Translations under genes and position numbers: made by a program
Notes under the pieces: generated by a model
Told to the model about the DNA's origin: nothing
What the model saw: the letters and a program-made list of their open reading frames with translations, nothing else
The model's database searches: none
Assembly (NCBI GenBank): GCA_020063565.1
Contig: JAICDB010000008.1
Span: 103,914-167,913 of the forward strand
DNA length: 64,000 nt
Origin: Clostridiales bacterium
GTDB taxonomy: Bacteria > Bacillota > DSM-16504 > Desulfitibacterales > JAICDB01
Direction: 5' to 3'
Shown: one piece after another, positions 8,026 through 16,409 of the stretch
Layout: each line of letters starts with the position of its first letter
How positions within the stretch are numbered: position 1 is the first letter of the stretch

Positions 8026-9666
8026 ATGCATCCAGATAATGAAGATAAAAATCTTTTAAACGGGCAAAAGTTAAAAGCAATGTTCATTGCTGCCCACAAA
8101 TATTTTGAAAAGCATGTAGGAGAAATAAATTCCTTAAATGTCTACCCGGTACCTGACGGAGATACAGGTACAAATATGGGTTTGACTTTAAAGGCAGCCT
8201 TGGAAGGAATTATTGATAATAAAAATAACAATATTGGGCAAATTGCTGACCTGGCGGCAGATAGCGCCTTAATGGGTGCCCGTGGTAATTCCGGGGTAAT
8301 TTTTTCTCAATTACTTCGAGGTTGTGCCAGGGGTTTAAGGGGAAAGAAGGAGGCAACAGCATTAGATGTTGCAAAAGCTTTCCAGTATGGTGTGGTTTAT
8401 GCTTACCGGGCAGTCTCTAAGCCTGTTGAGGGTACTATCCTGACAGTTGCAAGGGAAATGGCTAAAGGCGCCAAAAAAGCCTCCAGGGAAAATGCAGGTC
8501 TGCAGAAAATGTTTGAGGAGGCTGTTAAAAGCGGTTTTAAAGCAGTGGAAAGAACCAGGAATCAGCTGCCTGCTTTAAAGGAAGCAGGTGTTGTTGATGC
8601 AGGGGGACAGGGGCTTCTTGTGATAATTAAAGGTTTCCTGGCAGGTTTGGATGGAAATTTGGACATTTCCACTTTTGCCAATGCAAAACAGCAGTATTTA
8701 AAAACTGATCAGGAGAAGGAAAGCTTCCTTACCTTCCCTTTCTGCACTGAACTGATTATCAAAGGAACAAACATAAGATGTAATAGCCTGCGTAGAGACC
8801 TTGAACCCTTAGGAGATAGCTTAATAGTAGCAGGCAGCGAAAATTTGGCTAAAGTTCATATTCATACCAATCATCCGGGTGAGGTTATTGAGCTCTGCTT
8901 AAAAAGGGGAACCATTCATAATATAAAAATAGATAATATGCTGGACCAGCATAGAAAAACGCTTTTTGACCATGAAAAAGAGCAAGAGAAAGAACCGAAG
9001 GGTGCGGAAACTTCCGGCGTGAATGTAATTGCAGTATGCAACGGGTCGGGTATTGAAGAACTATTTAAGAATCTGGGAGTTTCAAAAATTATTAGCGGGG
9101 GCCCTACCATGAATCCCCAGGTGAAGGATTTCGTACAGGTAATCAGGGATTTGGAAGGCGATTGTATTATACTACCCAATGATAAAAATATTAGACTTGC
9201 TGCAGAACAGGCGGCGCAACTAGTAAATAAAAATGTTTTTGTGGTCCCTGTAGAAAATATCCCTCAAGGGCTGGCGGCAGCCATGGCCTTTAATGAAGAA
9301 GCTGATATTGAGAAAAATGTGAAAAATATGCAGGACAGAATGTCAGATATCAAATCAGGTGAAGTGACGTTTGCTGTCAGACAGGGTACCTATCATAATT
9401 TAAACTTTAATGCAAACGATATCCTGGGGATAGTAGACGGTAAAATTACTGAAGTTGGCAGTATGCCGGAAGAAGTTTTAGGTAAAATTTTAAAGCACAT
9501 GGTGGATGAGGAATCCGAGCTCATAACGATTCTGTACGGAAAGGAAGTAAGTGAAGAAGAGGCTGCCAAATTAAATGAAAAACTTGAACAAGAATTTCCG
9601 GATCACGAAATAGAAATAATCCGGGGCGGCCAACCCCTCTACTATTATCTTGTTTCTGTAGAGTAA
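8026..9666 (+). CDS. DAK2/FakA-like fatty acid kinase
   Basis: 546 aa. The N-terminal DhaL/DAK2 nucleotide domain has PVPDGDTGTNM (about 42-52, Asp ligands for Mg-ATP) and GARGNSGVIFSQLLRG (about 84-99). A middle linker and a C-terminal DegV-like domain (from about 325) follow. This is the YloV/FakA architecture: ATP-dependent phosphorylation of fatty acid held by FakB, giving acyl phosphate for PlsX/PlsY. AGGAGTG precedes ATG 8026. Operon with the DegV gene; a terminator follows. Confidence 0.9.
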   Translation: MHPDNEDKNLLNGQKLKAMFIAAHKYFEKHVGEINSLNVYPVPDGDTGTNMGLTLKAALEGIIDNKNNNIGQIADLAADSALMGARGNSGVIFSQLLRGCARGLRGKKEATALDVAKAFQYGVVYAYRAVSKPVEGTILTVAREMAKGAKKASRENAGLQKMFEEAVKSGFKAVERTRNQLPALKEAGVVDAGGQGLLVIIKGFLAGLDGNLDISTFANAKQQYLKTDQEKESFLTFPFCTELIIKGTNIRCNSLRRDLEPLGDSLIVAGSENLAKVHIHTNHPGEVIELCLKRGTIHNIKIDNMLDQHRKTLFDHEKEQEKEPKGAETSGVNVIAVCNGSGIEELFKNLGVSKIISGGPTMNPQVKDFVQVIRDLEGDCIILPNDKNIRLAAEQAAQLVNKNVFVVPVENIPQGLAAAMAFNEEADIEKNVKNMQDRMSDIKSGEVTFAVRQGTYHNLNFNANDILGIVDGKITEVGSMPEEVLGKILKHMVDEESELITILYGKEVSEEEAAKLNEKLEQEFPDHEIEIIRGGQPLYYYLVSVE

Positions 9667-9671
9667 ACAAA

Positions 9672-9698
9672 AAGGGTCAGGATTTACACCGACCCTAA
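9672..9698 (+). terminator. Terminator after fakA-like gene
   Basis: AGGGTC...GACCCT hairpin followed by a T-rich tract (TAATTGTTATTTT). Confidence 0.6.
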
Positions 9699-9710
9699 TT
9701 GTTATTTTGT

Positions 9711-9945
9711 AGGACTGAAAGGCAAACTCCAAAGCGCATGGCGGTACTTGCAAGGTTCATTGGAGTGAGCCTAGTGAAACCGGGTGAGCTGTAGGGAAAA
9801 TCAGGACGAGCGTCATGGACGACGCGAGCCGAGCACTGAGTCAGGACGACGAATTGCGAGGGAACCCTGATTTTTCCCGAAAGCGAGCCTTGGTTGAACT
9901 TGGTGAACGGAACTGATACCCCAAAGTACCGTCATGTGCGGATGA
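9711..9945 (+). ncRNA. Structured RNA, possibly solo HEARO/IsrB omega-RNA-like
   Basis: About 235 nt, richer in GC than its surroundings and without a coding frame. A 16-bp outer helix (9734-9749 with 9924-9939, some G-U) encloses CAAGGTTCA pairing with TGAACTTG, a long helix GGGAAAATCAGG with CCTGATTTTTCCC, and an inner GCGTC/GACGC hairpin. The nested layout and the motifs GGCAAACTCC, GGTGAGCTGTAGGG and GGGAACCCTG recall from memory HEARO RNAs, the guide RNAs of IscB/IsrB elements. No HNH or RuvC-type gene is nearby. That it is structured is clear from the sequence; the family name is tentative. Orientation is assumed from the layout. Confidence 0.4.
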
Positions 9946-9960
9946 GTCTATCGTTGCTAC

Positions 9961-10107
9961 CTACATGAAATATGTTGTTATCCACACACTGAAAGCCGCT
10001 AGAAAAATAAGAAAGAGATATGCCTTAGCCGACATTGTTCTTTCTTCCCATTCAGCTTTCGGTACGGGATATGTTTGCAATAAAGGCTCTTGTTTCTTTT
10101 CCGCCAT
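9961..10107 (-). CDS. Hypothetical 48-aa single-helix membrane protein
   Basis: Short minus-strand gene. ATG 10107 is preceded by TAGGAGGATTAAAA, an excellent ribosome site. The product has a charged N-terminal half (about residues 1-24, many K/E/P) and one C-terminal hydrophobic helix (about 29-46). No family is recognised. It lies divergently beside yqeC. The small size and helix suggest a membrane-anchored peptide; function unknown. Confidence 0.55.
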   Translation of the reverse strand: MAEKKQEPLLQTYPVPKAEWEERTMSAKAYLFLIFLAAFSVWITTYFM

Positions 10108-10171
10108 TTTTAATCCTCCTAGCCTATAGTATGTATTACTATAAATATATGATAAAGATAGGATTTTTGCA

Positions 10172-10942
10172 ATGGAATTAACAGAAGCTTTTGATATCAA
10201 ATCCGGACTAGTTGTCAGTTTTGTGGGTGGCGGCGGGAAAAGTACCGCCATGTGGACTTTGGCCAGGGAATTAAAAGAGGCCGGTGAAAAAGTCCTGGTT
10301 ACTACAACTACAAAAATTTTTTGGCCCGAAGAGGGGCAAGCTGACAAAGTCCTTCTGAGCAATAAGTGCGGGCAATTAAAAAAATTGCTTGCCGAAGCAC
10401 CAGGAGGAAAAATAATTACTGCCGGAACCACTAAAAAAAGTGAAAAACTGCATGGAATTCTTCCTGGACAAGTATGCGAGCTAAAAAAATTAAAGAATAT
10501 TACGATTTTAGTGGAAGCAGACGGTTCGGCAAGAAAACCCTTTAAGGCACCTGCCGAATATGAGCCTGTAGTACCGGACTGCACAGATGTTATTGTTGCT
10601 GTTGTTGGATTGGACATTTTAGGGAGGGCGCTAACTGAAGAAAACGTTCACCGCCTGAAGCAAGTCAAAGAAATTACCGGGCTCCATGAAGGGGATATTA
10701 TAGGCCCGAAGGCAATTGCTAAAGTTTTGGTGAGTCCTTGTGGTTACCGTAGGCAGGATATTATTCCTGAAGGCTCCCGGTGGATAGTTTTACTAAATAA
10801 AATGGATAAATGTAAAGATGAAGAAAAATTAAGAGAACTTGTGAAAATCCTGCTAAATTCACCGCAACCACCAGCTCGGGTGGTAGGGAGTGCTTTTTAT
10901 GGGGATATAAACAAAATTAAAATTTTGCAATATCACAATTAA
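10172..10942 (+). CDS. yqeC: YqeC, selenium cofactor biosynthesis / Se-dependent Mo hydroxylase accessory
   Basis: 256-aa P-loop protein of the YqeC family. The phosphate-binding loop GGGGKST is at about 19-25, and a TTTTKIF segment and an EADGSARKPFK motif (about 116-126) follow. The family is tied by comparative genomics to selenium-dependent molybdenum hydroxylases, thought to help make the labile-selenium Mo cofactor. It pairs with yqeB 114 nt downstream, on the same strand as the large Se/purine cluster. Reaction unproven. The ribosome site is poor (GATAGGA). Confidence 0.88.
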   Translation: MELTEAFDIKSGLVVSFVGGGGKSTAMWTLARELKEAGEKVLVTTTTKIFWPEEGQADKVLLSNKCGQLKKLLAEAPGGKIITAGTTKKSEKLHGILPGQVCELKKLKNITILVEADGSARKPFKAPAEYEPVVPDCTDVIVAVVGLDILGRALTEENVHRLKQVKEITGLHEGDIIGPKAIAKVLVSPCGYRRQDIIPEGSRWIVLLNKMDKCKDEEKLRELVKILLNSPQPPARVVGSAFYGDINKIKILQYHN

Positions 10943-10949
10943 AGTGATT

Positions 10950-11034
10950 GTTCGAAAAGGAGCACGATAGACACGAGAAGTCAAGCCAACGCAGAAATTC
11001 GAAGTGGATTTCGCGCGGACTTTTCGAACATCCT
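10950..11034. repeat. TTCGAAAAGG repeat, long form, in yqeC-yqeB gap
   Basis: TTCGAAAAGG...CTTTTCGAA inverted ends enclose about 60 nt. The ends GTTCGAAAAGG(A)GCACG and GGACTTTTCGAA(C/T)ATCCT match the short form at 57142. It occupies most of an intergenic space just before a ribosome site. Confidence 0.65.
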
Positions 11035-11056
11035 CTTAAAGTAGGGAGGGAAAGAA

Positions 11057-11854
11057 ATGCTAGTATTAGTAAGGGGCGCCGGGGATCTGGCTTCTGCGGT
11101 TTGTCACAGGTTGATGCAATCCGGATTTGATGTAATTGCAACAGAAATAGAACAACCTACCATGGTCAGGCGCACAGTTTCATTTGCTGAGGCAGTATAT
11201 ACCGGAGAATGGGAAGTGGAAGGTATAAAGGGGGTAAGGATACAGACAGTAGATGAAGCTAAGGACCAAATAAAAAGGGGTAACCTGCCCGTGCTGGTAG
11301 ATCCGGGTTTAAAATGTTTAAAGGAGCTGTCTCCGGAGGCTGTAGTTGATGCTATACTTGCCAAAAAAAATTTAGGAACACACCGTGAGATGGCAGCGGT
11401 GGTAATTGGGTTAGGTCCGGGATTTTATGCCGGAAAAGATGTCCATGCTGTAGTGGAAACCATGAGGGGCCATTACCTTGGAAGGGTCATCTATGAGGGA
11501 GAAGCCACCCCGAATACAGGTGTCCCGGGTGAGGTGGGAGGACACAGCATTAAAAGGCTTGTGAAGTCGCCTGTACCCGGTATTGTTAAAGCAAATAAGA
11601 AAATCGGGGAGATGGTTTCTGAAGGTGAGACTGTGTGCTATGTAGGGGATGTCCCTGTAATTGCACAAATTTCTGGTGTCGTTAGGGGACTTATCAAAGA
11701 AGGGCTAATAGTTAAGGAAAATATGAAAATTGGTGATATTGATCCTCGGTGTGAAAAACAGCATTGCTTTACAATATCTGATAAAGCAAGGGCAGTTGCC
11801 GGGGGAGTGTTAGAGGCCATCTTACATTTGAGCGGGGTAATAAAAAAGCTGTAA
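11057..11854 (+). CDS. yqeB: YqeB, selenium-dependent molybdenum cofactor protein
   Basis: 265 aa of the YqeB/EF2563 family, a marker of selenium-dependent molybdenum hydroxylases. The N-terminus has a nucleotide-binding glycine pattern, VRGAGDLASAVCHRL (about 4-18). A GLGPGF segment (about 119-124) and a C-terminal barrel-like region, SPVPGIVKANKKIGEMV (about 172-188), reminiscent of biotinyl/lipoyl folds, follow. TAGGGAGGG precedes ATG 11057. Probably acts with YqeC and SelD to load selenium on the Mo centre; the exact chemistry is unknown. Confidence 0.9.
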   Translation: MLVLVRGAGDLASAVCHRLMQSGFDVIATEIEQPTMVRRTVSFAEAVYTGEWEVEGIKGVRIQTVDEAKDQIKRGNLPVLVDPGLKCLKELSPEAVVDAILAKKNLGTHREMAAVVIGLGPGFYAGKDVHAVVETMRGHYLGRVIYEGEATPNTGVPGEVGGHSIKRLVKSPVPGIVKANKKIGEMVSEGETVCYVGDVPVIAQISGVVRGLIKEGLIVKENMKIGDIDPRCEKQHCFTISDKARAVAGGVLEAILHLSGVIKKL

Positions 11855-11876
11855 ATTTTTCATACTGTATCCATAA

Positions 11877-11901
11877 CCTCTGCATTTTGCAGGGGTCTTT
11901 T
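11877..11901 (+). terminator. Terminator after yqeB
   Basis: CCTCTGCA...TGCAGGGG hairpin followed by TCTTTT. Confidence 0.65.
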
Positions 11902-11939
11902 GATCTAAAAATATTTTGGATATTATAAAAAGTTTCATA

Positions 11940-11968
11940 TTGACATTTTGCACTTTAACCTCTAAAAT
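11940..11968 (+). promoter_or_regulatory. Promoter of the aminotransferase gene
   Basis: TTGACA (11940-11945), exactly 17 bp, TAAAAT (11963-11968); a leader of about 70 nt precedes the start codon. Confidence 0.75.
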
Positions 11969-12043
11969 AGTGAATAACTAAATTTTGTACGTCTGATAAA
12001 AACAATAGTCCACCGATAGAGGATATAAATGAGGTGAATGTCT

Positions 12044-13237
12044 ATGATGAATAGAATACTAGCGGACAGGATGCAACTTTTGGGAACTGAATCAGCCTTT
12101 GAAGTTTTACAGAGGGCAAATAAACTCCAGTCACAGGGGATGGAAGTAATTCACCTGGAAATTGGGGAACCTGACTTTGATACCAGCCCCAACGTAATAA
12201 GTTCTGCAGTAAAAGCAATGAACAAGGGCCAAACAAAATATTGTCCTCCTGCCGGACTGCCGCAGCTTAGGGAATGCATTGCAAAAGTTTCCGGTGAAAA
12301 GAGAGGTCTTAGCTTTAAGCCAGAAGAGGTTGTAGTTACACCGGGAGCAAAGCCTATTTTGTTTTTTGCGTTACAGGCCTGCGTAAATCCAGGTGATGAA
12401 GTTATCCTACCGGACCCGGGATTTCCTATCTATGAATCGGCCGTTGGTTTTTGTGGAGGTATTCCTAAACCTGTTCCCATAATTGAGAAGGATGATAACT
12501 TTACTTTAGATTTGGATATTTTGGAAAGGAGTATTTCTCCAAAAACTAAGGCAGTTATACTTAATTCGCCCCATAACCCTACTGGTGGAATAATACCCGA
12601 GAAGGATTTACAAATTATAGCTTCACTGGTACGAGATAAGGATATACTTATTATTTCAGATGAAATATATAGTGACATATATTACGAAGAAAAGCCTGTT
12701 TCCATCGCCTCTTTCCCTGGCATGAAGGAGAGAACAGTTATTGTAGATGGATTTTCAAAAAGCTATGCAATGACCGGTTGGAGACTTGGGTATGGGATTA
12801 TGCCTCAAACACTAGCAGAGCACTTTGCTAAACTAGCTGTAAATACTCATTCCTGTACCCCGCCCTTTGTACAGCTCGCAGGTTTGGAAGCGTTACAGAA
12901 TGGTCAAGATAGCTTGCAAAATATGGTGAGGGAATTTAAAGCGAGAAGAGACATACTGGTTGAAGGATTAAGGAAAATTCCAGGATTCCGCTGTCCTACC
13001 CCAAGGGGTGCATTTTATGCTTTCCCGAATGTTGATGACACAGGTTATGACAGTTCAGCGCTTGCAGATAAGCTCCTCAATGAGGGCGGTGTTGCTACCC
13101 TCGAAGGAAGTTCCTTTGGGGCTGCAGGTAAGGGCTATTTAAGGCTTTCTTATGTCAATTCTCAGGAATACATTTACCGGGCCATTGAGAAGATTGAAAA
13201 GGTTATTTTAAACAATAGAAAGAAACAAATCATGTAA
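12044..13237 (+). CDS. Class I/II PLP-dependent aminotransferase
   Basis: Fold-type-I aminotransferase, about 397 aa, AspC/AraT-like subgroup I gamma. Visible motifs: IGEPDFDT near 47-54, NSPHNPTGG near 174-182, and the lysine of DGFSKSYAMTGWR near 237-249 that binds pyridoxal phosphate. Substrate cannot be assigned. It lies between the yqe genes and the purine importer, but has its own promoter and terminator. ATG 12044 is chosen because GAGGTG lies 7 nt upstream; ATG 12038 is only 1 nt from it. Confidence 0.87.
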   Translation: MMNRILADRMQLLGTESAFEVLQRANKLQSQGMEVIHLEIGEPDFDTSPNVISSAVKAMNKGQTKYCPPAGLPQLRECIAKVSGEKRGLSFKPEEVVVTPGAKPILFFALQACVNPGDEVILPDPGFPIYESAVGFCGGIPKPVPIIEKDDNFTLDLDILERSISPKTKAVILNSPHNPTGGIIPEKDLQIIASLVRDKDILIISDEIYSDIYYEEKPVSIASFPGMKERTVIVDGFSKSYAMTGWRLGYGIMPQTLAEHFAKLAVNTHSCTPPFVQLAGLEALQNGQDSLQNMVREFKARRDILVEGLRKIPGFRCPTPRGAFYAFPNVDDTGYDSSALADKLLNEGGVATLEGSSFGAAGKGYLRLSYVNSQEYIYRAIEKIEKVILNNRKKQIM

Positions 13238-13320
13238 AAAGAGCGTGTTAGTGCTAACTGGCATAGGTCAAACCAAATACTAGGGACAAAGGCGTTTTTA
13301 AAGTCTAACCAGGGCAACGG

Positions 13321-13366
13321 CGCCCTCAATTCAGCCAGTAGAATAGGTCTGGGTTGAGGGCGTTTT
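13321..13366 (+). terminator. Terminator after aminotransferase gene
   Basis: CGCCCTCAA...TTGAGGGCG, extended by CAG/CTG inside, followed by TTTT. The rest of the 13238-13583 gap shows no further gene; one perfect DnaA-box-like TGTGGATAA lies near 13399. Confidence 0.8.
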
Positions 13367-13546
13367 CCATTTTTGGATTCTGTGGTCGATAGGTTTCTGT
13401 GGATAACATCCAAAAAGATTTGCTAGTACTATACGGACGCATTACGTTTATTTACATTCTGAAAAAAGAAGACTAAATTTAAACTTATTAAAAAGGAAAA
13501 CTTTACTTTTGTGACGAATTAGTAATACGATTTTATTTCACTTGGC

Positions 13547-13583
13547 TTGGCATTGCTTTTAAAAAATCAGATACAATAGCTTA
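13547..13583 (+). promoter_or_regulatory. Putative leaderless promoter of BMP-family gene
   Basis: TTGGCA (13547-13552) with GATACA at 17 bp or TACAAT (13572-13577) at 19 bp. The ATG at 13584 would lie essentially at the transcription start, and no ribosome site is visible, so a leaderless transcript is suggested. Confidence 0.45.
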
Positions 13584-14603
13584 ATGCAAAAAGTACTGAT
13601 GAAAGTAGGGTTTGTTTATGTAGGTCCCGTAGGAGACGCTGGCTGGACCTATGCCCATGACCAGGGAAGAAAGTACATGGTAGAACAGCTACCCTACCTG
13701 GATGAAAGTGATACACTTGTTGTAGAATCAGTACCTGAAAACGCCGATGCGGAAAGGGTACTGACAGACCTTGCAGAAAAGGGCTGTAAAGTAATCTTTG
13801 CAACAAGCTTTGGCTATATGGACTATGTAATAAATGTAGCAAAAAGATATCCCGATGTAGTATTTATGCACTGTTCAGGCTATAAGACAGCAGAAAATGT
13901 AGGCACATACTTTGGAAGGATGTACCAGCCGCGCTACTTAACCGGTCTGATAGCAGGGATGAAAACAGAAAGCAACCTGATAGGGTATGTGGCGGCACAC
14001 CCGATTCCGGAGGTAATCAGGGGAATAAATGCCTTTACATTAGGTGTAAGGGCGGCCAATCCGGAAGCAGAAGTTAAAGTAGTATGGACAAACACTTGGT
14101 ATGACCCGGCAGCAGAAAAGGAAGCGGCATTAAGTCTTCTTGATGCGGGAGCAGATGTCATAGCCCAGCACCAGGACACTCCCGGGCCGCAGCAGGCAGC
14201 GCAGGAGAGAGGGGCCTTTGGCATAGGGTACAACACAGATATGCGCGACTTTGCTCCCGAGGCAAACATGACATCACCTGTCTGGAACTGGGGGCCGTAT
14301 TATGTAGAAGTAGTGGAAGCAGTTAAGAACGGTACCTGGAAGAGCGAACAGTACTGGGGCTCCATTGCAGACGGTGTAGTAGGTGTAGGAGCGTATAATG
14401 AAGATCTTGTACCTGAAGAAGCCAAGAAGCTGGTAGAAGAAAAACTGGCCCTTATGAAGTCGGGAGAACTTGAAGTATTTGCAGGGCCCATCAAGGATCA
14501 GGAAGGAAACGTCAAGGTAAAAGAGGGAGAAAGCTTATCTGATGAAGAAATGCTGGGTATGGACTGGTTTGTAGAAGGTGTAAAGGGTAATATACCCAAG
14601 TAA
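13584..14603 (+). CDS. BMP-family (PnrA-like) purine/nucleoside binding protein lacking a signal peptide
   Basis: 339 aa of the basic membrane protein/PnrA family, the substrate-binding component of purine-nucleoside ABC importers. The mature-domain hallmarks VGFVYVGPVGDAGWTYAHD (about 8-26) and ATSFGYMD (about 72-79) are present and the C-terminus is complete. Normally a lipoprotein signal and Cys precede this point. Here an in-frame stop (13560-13562) sits just upstream, and no other frame encodes a lipobox. The product therefore looks cytoplasmic, or the gene is 5'-truncated. The ATPase and permease genes follow under a separate operator. Confidence 0.82.
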   Translation: MQKVLMKVGFVYVGPVGDAGWTYAHDQGRKYMVEQLPYLDESDTLVVESVPENADAERVLTDLAEKGCKVIFATSFGYMDYVINVAKRYPDVVFMHCSGYKTAENVGTYFGRMYQPRYLTGLIAGMKTESNLIGYVAAHPIPEVIRGINAFTLGVRAANPEAEVKVVWTNTWYDPAAEKEAALSLLDAGADVIAQHQDTPGPQQAAQERGAFGIGYNTDMRDFAPEANMTSPVWNWGPYYVEVVEAVKNGTWKSEQYWGSIADGVVGVGAYNEDLVPEEAKKLVEEKLALMKSGELEVFAGPIKDQEGNVKVKEGESLSDEEMLGMDWFVEGVKGNIPK

Positions 14604-14645
14604 AGGAGATCTTACATCTGGAAATACCTTGTACCACTATCTAAT

Positions 14646-14730
14646 CCCGGCACTTTATGTGCCGGGTACAACAATTATTGGGAATTAATCATTGATAAAA
14701 GTCCCTTGCAATTTTTCACAAGGGATTTTT
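14646..14730 (+). terminator. Two hairpins after BMP gene, second a terminator
   Basis: CCCGGCAC/GTGCCGGG hairpin (14646-14666), then TCCCTTG...CAAGGGA (14702-14726) followed by TTTTT. They isolate the BMP gene from the ABC genes. Confidence 0.7.
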
Positions 14731-14810
14731 AAATTTCCGCGATTATTTTCCTAAATACAAAAAATTATTCCAAGAAAAAGGAATTTTATTATTAATATAG
14801 AATATGTAGA

Positions 14811-14841
14811 ATTGTAAGACAACTAATTGTATGACAATTAA
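14811..14841. promoter_or_regulatory. Tandem operator-like repeats before the ABC importer genes
   Basis: Two 15-bp direct repeats, ATTGTAAGACAACTA and ATTGTATGACAATTA, each containing TTGT-NNN-ACAA dyad symmetry. The first copy plus its left flank (GAATATGTA) recurs at about 18570-18595 before the gntR-type gene. Likely binding sites of that regulator (inference). Confidence 0.55.
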
Positions 14842-14882
14842 TTGCATATCATGCGACAAAAATGTCGTTAGGGGTGACTATT

Positions 14883-16409
14883 ATGGCTGACTCTACACTG
14901 GTTAGTATGCGGGGGATTACCAAGACATTTCCCGGAGTACTTGCCAACTCAGATGTCAATTTTGAAGCAAAAAAGGGAGAAATACACGCTTTACTGGGTG
15001 AGAACGGTGCGGGTAAAAGTACCTTGATGAACATTTTAACAGGTCTGTACCGGCCTGATGAAGGAGAAATATGGATTAAAGGCGAGAAGGTTGTTTTTCG
15101 CTCTCCGAAAGAAGCCATTGCAGCGGGAATAGGTATGGTGCACCAGCATTTTCGCCTTGTGCAACCCTTTACAGTGGCTGAAAATTTAATTCTTGGATCA
15201 CCTCGCCCGGGAAGAATCTTGAATATGAAACAAGTTGAAAAGGAAATAACCTCTATTTCAAAAAAATTTGGACTGGAGGTTGACCCTAGGGCCAAAATTT
15301 GGCAGCTTTCGGTTGGTGAGCAGCAGCGAGTTGAAATTATAAAAATGCTCTACAGGGGCGCTGATATTTTAATTTTAGATGAACCTACTGCAGTTTTAAC
15401 TCCCCAGGAAGTAAAGGAACTTTTTAAGACCTTAAGAATGATGGCTGATGAAGGACGTGCTGTAATAATTATTACCCATAAGTTACATGAAGTGATGGCA
15501 GTTGCCGATAGGGTAACAGTTTTACGAGGCGGTAAGTATATAGGAACAGTTAATAAAAAAGAAACTACCAAGCAAGAGCTCACAAAAATGATGGTAGGGA
15601 GAGAGATAGAATTATCGTCTAATCAGGATGACTATAATCCGGGAGAAGATGTCCTCATCCTGGAAAATATAAATGCTCTCAATGATAAAGGCTATCCTGC
15701 CTTAAAAAATGTCAACCTCACTGTCAAAGAAGGAGAAATCCTCGGAATTGCCGGGGTGGCGGGAAACGGTCAAAGAGAACTGGCGGAAGTGGTAACAGGC
15801 CTGAGGGAAATACAAAGCGGTACTTTGAAAATAAACAGCAAACAGTACTGTAATTGTTCTCCCCTTGAAATTATTGATGCAGGCGTAGCACACATTCCCG
15901 AAGACAGGCTTGGAATGGGCTTGGTTCCCAGCCTGGGGGCAGTTGAAAACATAATGCTTAAGGAATACAGAAAGAAAGAGATGAACAAAGGCTTATTTTT
16001 AAACCATAAATTACTTAAAAAGAAAACCGGCGAGTTGATAGAGGAATTTGGGGTGAAGACAGCCAGTATTGATTCTCCGGTCAAACTAATGTCGGGAGGT
16101 AACCTGCAGAGGCTGTTGATTGCACGTGAAATATCCTGCCAGCCCAAATTTATAGTTGCCTCTTACCCTGTCAGGGGATTGGATGTAGGGGCCATTGAGG
16201 CGGTTCACAGGATCTTGCTGGAGCAGAGAAAGGCAGGTGCTGCAATTCTTCTTATTTCAGAGGACCTGGAAGAGATTTTTGCACTGGCAGATAGAATTGC
16301 GGTACTTTATGAGGGAGAAGTAATGGGAGTTATTAGAACTTCTGAAACTACTGTGGAAGAAATAGGTTTAATGATGGCCGGTAGTAGGGAAGGAGAGAAA
16401 GTATCATGA
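14883..16409 (+). CDS. ABC transporter ATPase, two nucleotide-binding domains (purine/nucleoside importer)
   Basis: 508-aa cytoplasmic ATPase of the BMP-type importer (YufO/RbsA-like). The first domain has Walker A GENGAGKST (about 39-47), signature LSVGEQQR and Walker B ILILDEPT. The second domain has a degenerate P-loop (GVAGNGQRE) and signature MSGGNLQR, the asymmetry usual for this family. ATG 14883 is preceded by AGGGGTGA; an upstream ATG at 14862 has no ribosome site. The stop overlaps the next gene by 4 nt, so translation is probably coupled. Confidence 0.92.
   Translation: MADSTLVSMRGITKTFPGVLANSDVNFEAKKGEIHALLGENGAGKSTLMNILTGLYRPDEGEIWIKGEKVVFRSPKEAIAAGIGMVHQHFRLVQPFTVAENLILGSPRPGRILNMKQVEKEITSISKKFGLEVDPRAKIWQLSVGEQQRVEIIKMLYRGADILILDEPTAVLTPQEVKELFKTLRMMADEGRAVIIITHKLHEVMAVADRVTVLRGGKYIGTVNKKETTKQELTKMMVGREIELSSNQDDYNPGEDVLILENINALNDKGYPALKNVNLTVKEGEILGIAGVAGNGQRELAEVVTGLREIQSGTLKINSKQYCNCSPLEIIDAGVAHIPEDRLGMGLVPSLGAVENIMLKEYRKKEMNKGLFLNHKLLKKKTGELIEEFGVKTASIDSPVKLMSGGNLQRLLIAREISCQPKFIVASYPVRGLDVGAIEAVHRILLEQRKAGAAILLISEDLEEIFALADRIAVLYEGEVMGVIRTSETTVEEIGLMMAGSREGEKVS

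Noticed and set aside
9976-13407. Perfect DnaA-box-like sites TTATCCACA near 9978 and TGTGGATAA near 13399, with rpsF-ssb-rpsR later in the window, as an origin hint
   Set aside because: Single isolated boxes, one inside a coding region; no clusters, AT-rich unwinding region or dnaA/dnaN genes.
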